A stretch of 64,000 nucleotides of DNA from an uncultured Mediterraneibacter sp. (GTDB taxonomy: Bacteria > Bacillota > Clostridia > Lachnospirales > Lachnospiraceae). Shown here in pieces: positions 41,778 through 48,061 of this stretch. Position numbers and translations under genes: made by a program. The DNA is taken from contig CALWMN010000009.1 of NCBI GenBank assembly GCA_944381935.1, forward strand, positions 1-64,000, in the 5' to 3' direction. Within the stretch, counting starts at the first letter, position 1, and every line of letters starts with the position of its first letter. The notes beneath the pieces were generated by a model, which was not told the DNA's origin, ran no database searches, and saw only the letters and a program-made list of their open reading frames with translations.

Positions 41778-42730
41778 TGGCGGCAAAAACAGTTTGGAAA
41801 AAAAGCGGCTCTATTATTATGACATTTCTTGTGGCATTTTTACTGCTGGCATTTGTATCCGTCATGAAACCCGGGTATGCCAACATGGCAAACCTGAAAG
41901 TACTTTCCATCTCGATCGCGGTGCTGGGACTTACTGCGCTTGGCCAGACGTTCCCAATTCTCACAGGCGGTATGGACCTTTCCATTCCGTGGATGTTCTG
42001 TATAGGCGGGTATCTCTGCGCAGGGCTTACAGGAGGAGAAAATTCAAAAATGATTTATGCAGTGCCGATTGTGCTTATAGCAGGATTGGTTATGGGATCC
42101 TTTAACGGGTTTGGAATAGCCTATGTAGGGATTGCGCCGGTTATTATGACGATGGCTTCCAATATCATTTTTCAAGGCCTTCTTGTCGGAATCACGGAGG
42201 GGACTCCCGGAGGAACAATTCCCTCGTTTATTAAAACTATGGCGAATGGGGGAAGCGGTTTTGTAGGATGGCTCTTTCTCTTCTGGGTTGCTGTGTCGGT
42301 GGCAGCATGGCTTTTACTGGCAAAGGCTCCTTATGGAAGAAAAATATATGCGGTTGGAAACAGTGAAACATGTTCTCTTTATTCAGGGATCAATGTAAAA
42401 TTAATGAAGCTGTCTGCGTATGCATTATGTGGGATGATGGCAGCCCTTGCCGGTATGTTATATTCGGGAAGAGTGAGCCAGCTTTATCTCGGCATGGGGG
42501 ATACCTATCAAATGGCGTCTGTTTCTGCAGTCGCGATCGGGGGTGTTTCACTTGTTGGGGGAAGCGGGAGCTATATAGGGACAATGGCAGGATGCTTTGT
42601 CATCATCATACTGGATGGTTTGCTTGCTGCCATGAATTTTTCTCAGGGAGTGCAAAAAGTAATTTATGGCATTGTCTTATTCTTAGCAGTTATGATTTCA
42701 TCCAGAAAGAAAAACCAGGGTATGGAATAA
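41774..42730 (+). CDS. Ribose-type (RbsC-like) ABC transporter permease
   Basis: 318 residues, about ten membrane segments: ALTALGQTFPILTGGMDLSI in the N-terminal half (the Leu-Thr-Gly-Gly-x-Asp-Leu-Ser turn of the family), GLVMGSFNGFGIAYVGIAPVIMTMAS, and SAVAIGGVSLVGGSGSYIGTMAGC. A group of carbohydrate/autoinducer permeases. The ATG at 41774 follows AGGAGGGAG (41761-41769) and overlaps the stop of the truncated permease. With no ATPase or substrate-binding gene near, it can work only with components encoded elsewhere; otherwise it is a stranded survivor. Confidence 0.87.
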   Translation: MMAAKTVWKKSGSIIMTFLVAFLLLAFVSVMKPGYANMANLKVLSISIAVLGLTALGQTFPILTGGMDLSIPWMFCIGGYLCAGLTGGENSKMIYAVPIVLIAGLVMGSFNGFGIAYVGIAPVIMTMASNIIFQGLLVGITEGTPGGTIPSFIKTMANGGSGFVGWLFLFWVAVSVAAWLLLAKAPYGRKIYAVGNSETCSLYSGINVKLMKLSAYALCGMMAALAGMLYSGRVSQLYLGMGDTYQMASVSAVAIGGVSLVGGSGSYIGTMAGCFVIIILDGLLAAMNFSQGVQKVIYGIVLFLAVMISSRKKNQGME

Positions 42731-42742
42731 GATGTGGGATTT

Positions 42743-42775
42743 ACAGAAAACGGACTTATATGGTCCGTTTTTCTG
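42743..42775 (+). terminator. Terminator after the permease remnant operon
   Basis: AAAACGGAC (42747-42755) pairs with GTCCGTTTT (42763-42771); the pairing extends outwards to ACAG/CTG and a run of T follows. A strong hairpin. Confidence 0.8.
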
Positions 42776-42806
42776 CGTGATAGGATGCTGTCGTTATGCT
42801 TTTCTC

Positions 42807-42835
42807 TTGTTTGGGCTTCAAATTTAGGCTATACT
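42807..42835 (+). promoter_or_regulatory. Promoter of the FAD-dependent oxidoreductase gene
   Basis: TTGTTT (42807-42812), 17-nt spacer, TATACT (42830-42835), about 38 bases before the ATG at 42874. Confidence 0.7.
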
Positions 42836-42873
42836 GATGGTCGAAACATCAAAACAGATGGAAAGGAAAGAAC

Positions 42874-44457
42874 ATGCTTAGAATCAGCCAGGTAAAGCTT
42901 CCTGTCGGGCACACAGGAGAACAGTTGGAAAAGCGTCTCGAAAAAATACTGGGAATTTCCCCGGAAATGCTTTTGGAATACCATATTCGTAAAAGGTCTG
43001 TTGACGCGAGAAAAAAGCCGGAACTGTTTTATGTATATACTATAGATGCCAGAGTAAAGAAGGAAAACGCTGTCCTTAAACGGATGAAAGGACGGGTAGA
43101 GAAAGCAGAGGAAAATCCATATTCCCTCCCGGAATCCGGAACGGAAAAAATGACTGCACCGCCCGTGATCATAGGCAGCGGACCAGCCGGGCTCTTCTGC
43201 GCATACCTGCTGGCACAGGCAGGAATGAATCCCGTCGTGCTGGAGAGGGGTGCACCTGTCAGGGAGAGAAAGAAGGATGTGGAAACATTCTGGGAGACCG
43301 GCATTTTAAATCCTTCGTCAAATGTCCAGTTTGGCGAGGGCGGAGCGGGAACTTTCTCCGATGGGAAACTCAATACGCTTGTGAAGGATTCCTGCGGCAG
43401 AAACAGGTTTGTCCTTGAGACATTTGTCAAATTTGGAGCTCCGGAAGCAATTCTGTACGAACAGAAGCCTCATGTCGGGACAGACATTTTGATCCGTGTG
43501 GTGGAGGCGATGCGGAACCGGATCACCGAGATGGGCGGCACGTTTCATTTCCATACGCAAATGACGGATCTCTTCCCTGATACATGCGAACTTGAGATTA
43601 ACGGCAGAACCCGAATTGAAGCCGGTGTCGCAGTGCTTGCGCCCGGGCACAGTGCCAGAGACACTTTTGAGGTTCTGTACAGGAGGGGGGTTCCCCTGGA
43701 GGCGAAAGCATTTGCCGTCGGTGTCCGTGTAGAGCATCCCCAGAAACTGATCGATACCGCACAGTATGGAAGAGAAGAGAGAGGATCGCTTCCTGCTGCT
43801 GCATACAAGCTGACCGCAAAGCTTGAAAATGGAAGGGGAGCTTACACCTTTTGCATGTGTCCGGGAGGATATGTAGTCAATGCTTCGTCAGAGGAAGGAA
43901 GGCTTGCCGTAAATGGCATGAGTTATCATGACAGAGCAGGCGGCAATGCCAACAGTGCGGTTATCGTTACTGTGACGCCGGAAGATTATGGTTCGGGCCA
44001 TCCCCTTGCCGGAATGGCATTCCAGAGGAAGCTGGAAGAGCGGGCATGGAGGGAAGGGCGCGGCAAAGTGCCGGTACAGCGTTTTGAAGATTACAGGGCG
44101 AACCGGGTGAGCACTTGTTTCGGAGCTGTTTTGCCCTGCATCAAAGGAGCGTATACCATGGGGAATGTACGCCGCATATTTCCTGAGTATCTTGCAGAAT
44201 CCATTGAGAACGGCATTTGTGCGATGGGGAAGAAGATCCACGGATTTGCAGACGGTGATACTTTGCTCTCAGGAGTTGAGAGCAGAACCTCTTCTCCGGT
44301 AAAGCTGATCAGGAATCAGGATTTTGTCTCGGAGATACCGTGGATCTATCCATGCGGGGAGGGAGCCGGATATGCCGGAGGGATCACATCGGCTGCGATG
44401 GACGGCATGAAGGTGGCAGAGGCAATCATAAGGAAATATGCGCCGCCGGAGTCATAG
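42874..44457 (+). CDS. FAD-dependent dehydrogenase (COG2509-type)
   Basis: 527 residues. An N-terminal domain of about 90 residues (LRISQVKLPVGHTGEQLEKRLEKILG) precedes the FAD-binding GSGPAGLFCAYLLAQAGM. Then SNVQFGEGGAGTFSDGKLNTLVKD, FAVGVRVEHPQ, and at the C-terminus WIYPCGEGAGYAGGITSAAMDGMKVAEAI. This is the layout of a large uncharacterised family of flavoproteins in Clostridia. GGAAAGGAAAG precedes the ATG at 42874. The substrate is unknown. Confidence 0.88.
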   Translation: MLRISQVKLPVGHTGEQLEKRLEKILGISPEMLLEYHIRKRSVDARKKPELFYVYTIDARVKKENAVLKRMKGRVEKAEENPYSLPESGTEKMTAPPVIIGSGPAGLFCAYLLAQAGMNPVVLERGAPVRERKKDVETFWETGILNPSSNVQFGEGGAGTFSDGKLNTLVKDSCGRNRFVLETFVKFGAPEAILYEQKPHVGTDILIRVVEAMRNRITEMGGTFHFHTQMTDLFPDTCELEINGRTRIEAGVAVLAPGHSARDTFEVLYRRGVPLEAKAFAVGVRVEHPQKLIDTAQYGREERGSLPAAAYKLTAKLENGRGAYTFCMCPGGYVVNASSEEGRLAVNGMSYHDRAGGNANSAVIVTVTPEDYGSGHPLAGMAFQRKLEERAWREGRGKVPVQRFEDYRANRVSTCFGAVLPCIKGAYTMGNVRRIFPEYLAESIENGICAMGKKIHGFADGDTLLSGVESRTSSPVKLIRNQDFVSEIPWIYPCGEGAGYAGGITSAAMDGMKVAEAIIRKYAPPES

Positions 44458-44475
44458 AAGGAGTCTGGGATACTG

Positions 44476-44716
44476 GAGCCGTCCAGCCATGCAAGGCCCG
44501 ATTGCGCTTCGCTTCATCTCGCTTATACGGCTGCGGTGTATATCAAAGGGGGACTGGGGAGAGCCGTCCAGCCATGCAAGCTCGATTCCGCTTCGCTTCA
44601 TCTCGCTTATACGGCTGCGGTGTATATCAAAGGGGGACTGGGAGAGCCGTCCAGCCATGCAAGGCCCGATTGCGCTTCGCTTCATCTCGCTTATACGGCT
44701 GCGCCGTATAACAAAA
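44476..44716. repeat. Three tandem 84-bp repeats
   Basis: Three near-identical copies, with the anchor GCTTATACGG starting at 44521, 44605 and 44689 (period exactly 84). Within each copy AGCCGT near the start and ACGGCT near the end are inverted, so each copy could fold. The GAGCCG start falls at 44476, 44561 and 44644 because copies carry balancing one-base indels. Both strands are open in long frames; on the minus strand each copy encodes RSRISEMKRS and SPFDIH with a frame-changed middle, which argues against a real protein. There is no ribosome binding site. The rest of 44458-44887 is A/T-rich spacer plus the radC promoter. Confidence 0.9.
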
Positions 44717-44873
44717 GAATAAATCTGTTTTGCCGGAAAGCAAGCTTTCCTTTCAAACATTTTATTCTTTTCTTGCATGGCTTAGTTCACAAAAAATTAA
44801 GATTCAATCTCTATACATGATTTTTAAACTGTGATAAAATAAATCATTGTATTGTGCCATCGCAGTGTTTTAG

Positions 44874-44882
44874 TGGTATTAT
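44874..44882 (+). promoter_or_regulatory. Extended -10 promoter directly at the radC start
   Basis: TGG plus TATTAT (44877-44882) is an extended -10 box. Possible -35 hexamers upstream (such as TTGTGC, 19 bases away) are poor. Transcription would start near 44888-44890, the same place as the radC ATG. Confidence 0.55.
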
Positions 44883-44887
44883 AGTAT

Positions 44888-45586
44888 ATGAACGGACGCA
44901 ATACGATCAAGGAAATGTACCGCGAGGAGCGGCCTTATGAGAAGTGTGAGCAGTATGGGGCGATGAATCTTACGGATGTGGAGCTTCTTGCTGTTCTCCT
45001 GCGCACCGGGACGAAAGGAGAAAATTCGCTCCATCTCTCGGAAAGGATTCTTCATCCTGATTTTGCGCAGGAAGGTATTCTGAACATTCATCATTGGTCT
45101 ATGGAGCAGTTGATGCAGTTGAAGGGGATCGGAAAGGTGAAAGCAATACAGATCCTCTGTCTGTCGGAACTCGCAAAACGGCTTTCAAAGGCGGAAGCCC
45201 GGTCAGGGTTGGATTTTTCTGCGCCAGAGACAATCGCACAATATTATATGGAAGATATGAGGCATCAGACAAAAGAACTTCTGAAGCTTCTTCTGCTTAA
45301 TAGCAGAGCGAAGCTGATCGGAGAGAGTGACATATCGCGGGGGACAGTGAACACGACGCTGGTATCCCCAAGGGAGGTTTTTATTGAGGCTCTCAGGAAA
45401 AACGCGGTATCCGTCATTCTTCTGCACAATCACCCGAGCGGGGACCCGACTCCCAGCAAGGATGACGTCCTGATTACCAGAAGAGTGCTGGATGCCGGGA
45501 GGATCATAGGGATCGAGCTTTTGGATCACATTATCATAGGGGATAATTGTTATATCAGTTTAAGGGATAAGGGTTTCTTTTGTTGA
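44888..45586 (+). CDS. radC: RadC/DUF2466 family MPN-domain protein
   Basis: 232 residues. An N-terminal helix-hairpin-helix region (LTDVELLAVLLRTGTKG and LMQLKGIGKVKAIQILCLSELAKR) is followed by the JAMM/MPN metal site HNHPSGDPTPSKDD with the preceding Glu. Its old link to DNA repair is not supported in E. coli; the function is unknown. The conserved start IKEMYREERP requires the ATG at 44888, although no ribosome binding site precedes it and the -10 box ends only five bases upstream. First gene of the mre-min cluster, as in many Clostridia. Confidence 0.9.
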   Translation: MNGRNTIKEMYREERPYEKCEQYGAMNLTDVELLAVLLRTGTKGENSLHLSERILHPDFAQEGILNIHHWSMEQLMQLKGIGKVKAIQILCLSELAKRLSKAEARSGLDFSAPETIAQYYMEDMRHQTKELLKLLLLNSRAKLIGESDISRGTVNTTLVSPREVFIEALRKNAVSVILLHNHPSGDPTPSKDDVLITRRVLDAGRIIGIELLDHIIIGDNCYISLRDKGFFC

Positions 45587-45617
45587 AATCCGGGGAAGAT
45601 AAGGGGAAGGATTATTT

Positions 45618-46643
45618 ATGGCCAGGAATGTGTATGGACTGGATCTTGGAACATACGAAATAAAGGTGTTTGACAAAAAGAAAGACCGGATCTGGAAGGA
45701 AAAGAATGTCATTGCAATGAAGGACAAAAGGTATATCTTTTCCGTTGGGGATGAGGCATATGATATGTATGAGAAATCTCCTGGGAATATACAGGTTGTC
45801 TTTCCGATGAAAAATGGAGTGATTGCCCATTTTGATGACATGCAGTATCTTCTTGGCAATCTGCTGAAAACGGACCGGCAGTTTACCCGCGGCGCCGAAT
45901 ATGTCATCGCGGTGCCCACAGATGTGACGGAGGTTGAGAAGAAAGCGTTTTATGACCTTGTATTCCATTCTGAGGCAAAAGCGAAATCTGTCAGGATCGT
46001 AGAGAGGGGGCTGGCGGATGCGATAGGTTTCGGGCTTAATATCATGGATGAAAAAGGTATCTTTATCGCTAATATGGGAGGCGGCACGACGGAATTATCT
46101 GTGCTTTCATACGGCGGTATTGTGCTGAACCGCCTGGTAAAGACAGGTGGGGAGCAGTTTGATGCGGCTGTGGCAAATCTTGTCCGCCACAACAGGGATT
46201 TCCTGATTGGAAGACTGACGGCAGAACGCCTCAGACGTGAATTTGGCGTTTTTGACCAGGACACAGGAAGTTCCCTCACTGTATCTGGTCGGGATCTTAT
46301 TTCAGGAGTTCCTGCACAGACAGAAATTCCGATTAGCCTGGTGAGAGCTGCCATGAAGGATCCGTTGGATGAATGTGTCAGGGCGATGCGGTCCATGATA
46401 GAGCGTACCCCGCCTGATGTGCGCAGAGGGATTGAGGAATCCGGGATTTATCTTACGGGAGGCATTGCGAATCTGAAAGGGTTGTCTACATATCTGGAAG
46501 AGAGTATTGGCCTTCCCGTTATGACAGTTCCCGATCCGGAGTTATGCGCTGTGAAAGGTCTTGAGAAAATCATTCTGACCAAAGCCTATTATAAAAAACT
46601 GACGTATTCTATGTTAGATGAAGATTACAGGTGGTTGAGATAA
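45618..46643 (+). CDS. mreB: MreB/Mbl-like actin homologue, divergent
   Basis: 341 residues of the actin/MreB fold: phosphate-1 loop YGLDLGTYEIKVFD, phosphate-2 ANMGGGTTELSVLSYG, adenosine motif YLTGGIANLKGLSTYLEE, and connecting segment AVPTDVTEVEKKAFYDLVFHSEAK. Canonical MreB has DLGTANT; here it is DLGTYEI, and the GGGALL segment is GGIANL, so this is a divergent member. It should form membrane-bound filaments guiding the elongasome. mreC and mreD follow at once (2 and 14 bases). AAGGGGAAGG precedes the ATG at 45618. Confidence 0.88.
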   Translation: MARNVYGLDLGTYEIKVFDKKKDRIWKEKNVIAMKDKRYIFSVGDEAYDMYEKSPGNIQVVFPMKNGVIAHFDDMQYLLGNLLKTDRQFTRGAEYVIAVPTDVTEVEKKAFYDLVFHSEAKAKSVRIVERGLADAIGFGLNIMDEKGIFIANMGGGTTELSVLSYGGIVLNRLVKTGGEQFDAAVANLVRHNRDFLIGRLTAERLRREFGVFDQDTGSSLTVSGRDLISGVPAQTEIPISLVRAAMKDPLDECVRAMRSMIERTPPDVRRGIEESGIYLTGGIANLKGLSTYLEESIGLPVMTVPDPELCAVKGLEKIILTKAYYKKLTYSMLDEDYRWLR

Positions 46644-46644
46644 T

Positions 46645-47514
46645 ATGAAAAAAAAGAATCAGGCTTCTGCCACAAACAGATATTTGGTTATAGGGCTGTC
46701 GCTTTTCTGTATCCTGATGATGGTACTGTCCTCCTTTTCTGACGTGGCAGGAGGTCCCTTTAAAGTGCTTGCAAATGTTACTGTCATCCCCCTCCAGCAG
46801 GGGATCAACCAGGTGGGCGGATGGCTCGGCGATATGAGCGACAATTTTGAAACATTAAAGCAGGTTCGTTCGGAAAATGAGAAGCTGCAGGAACAGGTCG
46901 ATTCTCTGATCACAGAAAACAATTATCTTCAGTCTGAGCGCTATGAACTGGAACGGCTTCAGGAGCTGTATCAGCTTGACTCGAATTATGCAGAATACGA
47001 GAAAACGGCTGCCCATGTGATCGGCAAGGATTCGGGCAACTGGTTCAGCACATTTACGATTGATAAAGGGAGCATGGACGGGATTGAAGTGGACATGAAT
47101 GTCATGGCAGGAAGCGGCCTGGTCGGAATTGTTGTGGAGACAGGTCCCACGTGGGCGAAAGTCCGGTCAATCATTGATGATTCAAGTAATGTCAGCGGCA
47201 TGGTACTCTCTACTTCGGACAGATGTATCGTAAGCGGTGACCTGTCCCTTATGAGCGACGGGCAGATACGGTTTGAGCAGATGGAAAACAATGAAAATCA
47301 GGTTTCGGTGGGAGATCAGATCGTGACATCATATATCAGCGACAAGTATCTTCAGGGTATCCTCATCGGGTATGTCAGTGAAGTTACAGTGGATTCCAAC
47401 AACCTGACACGTTCAGGGTATATCACTCCCGCTGTGGATTTTAAAAATATTCAGGAGGTCCTTGTAATCACGGCGACAAAGGCGGAGATGACCGGAGAAA
47501 ACCAGGAAGAATAG
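46645..47514 (+). CDS. mreC: Rod shape-determining protein MreC
   Basis: 289 residues. One membrane helix (about 12-32), a coiled coil (about 60-110, VRSENEKLQEQVDSLITENNYLQSERYELERLQELY in outline), then the MreC beta-domain (HVIGKDSGNWFSTFTIDKG, GIVVETGPTWAKVRSIID, ITSYISDKYLQGILIGYV). MreC links MreB with PBPs outside the membrane. The C-terminus is short and Gln/Glu-rich. The gene lies between mreB and mreD. Confidence 0.93.
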   Translation: MKKKNQASATNRYLVIGLSLFCILMMVLSSFSDVAGGPFKVLANVTVIPLQQGINQVGGWLGDMSDNFETLKQVRSENEKLQEQVDSLITENNYLQSERYELERLQELYQLDSNYAEYEKTAAHVIGKDSGNWFSTFTIDKGSMDGIEVDMNVMAGSGLVGIVVETGPTWAKVRSIIDDSSNVSGMVLSTSDRCIVSGDLSLMSDGQIRFEQMENNENQVSVGDQIVTSYISDKYLQGILIGYVSEVTVDSNNLTRSGYITPAVDFKNIQEVLVITATKAEMTGENQEE

Positions 47515-47527
47515 AGGAGTACAGTAC

Positions 47528-48061
47528 ATGAAAGCTATGAAGTTTAAAAGGTTTCTGATAACTGCTGCTATTGTGGCCGCTGCCTATCTTCTTCAGTGCA
47601 CGGTTTTTTCTAACCTTGAACTGGCAGGGGTCAAGCCGAACCTGCTGATTATTGTTACGGCTTCCTTCGGATTTATGCGTGGGCCAAGAGAAGGAATGCT
47701 GGTAGGGTTTGCGGCAGGGCTGATGACGGACATCCAGTTTGGCGATATGATCGGATTCTATGCGTTGATTTACCTGCTTGCCGGTTTTGTAAACGGACTC
47801 TTTGAACGGCTTTATTTTGATGAGGATATCAAGCTTCCTCTTTTTCTGATAGCAGTCAGTGAATTTATATACGGTATTATCATTTACCTTCTTATGTTCC
47901 TGCTCAGAAGTGACTTTAATTTTTTATATTACCTGAACAGGATCATAATTCCGGAGCTGATCTATACAATTGTCATCACGCTCGGGCTTTATCCGCTGAT
48001 CCTGTTTATCAACCACAGGCTGGAAGCAGAAGAGAAAAGGAGTGCTAGTAAATTTGTTTAG
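47528..48061 (+). CDS. mreD: Rod shape-determining protein MreD
   Basis: 177 residues with about five membrane helices. Conserved points are LAGVKPNLLIIVTASFGFMRGPREGMLVGFAAGLMTDIQ in outline, where the Gly-x-x-x-Gly and Asp are usual, and LFNERLYFDEDIKLPLFLIA. GAGGAGTAC lies upstream of the ATG at 47528; a second ATG at 47537 is possible. Its 3' end overlaps the PBP start by 8 bases. Confidence 0.88.
   Translation: MKAMKFKRFLITAAIVAAAYLLQCTVFSNLELAGVKPNLLIIVTASFGFMRGPREGMLVGFAAGLMTDIQFGDMIGFYALIYLLAGFVNGLFERLYFDEDIKLPLFLIAVSEFIYGIIIYLLMFLLRSDFNFLYYLNRIIIPELIYTIVITLGLYPLILFINHRLEAEEKRSASKFV

Noticed and set aside
44476-44716. CRISPR array
   Set aside because: The repeats are 84 bp, tandem and without unique spacers; no cas genes are near.
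44340-44820. Several open frames on both strands in the 84-bp repeats
   Set aside because: Both strands are open because of the repeat period being a multiple of three; no ribosome binding site and a frame-shifting middle.
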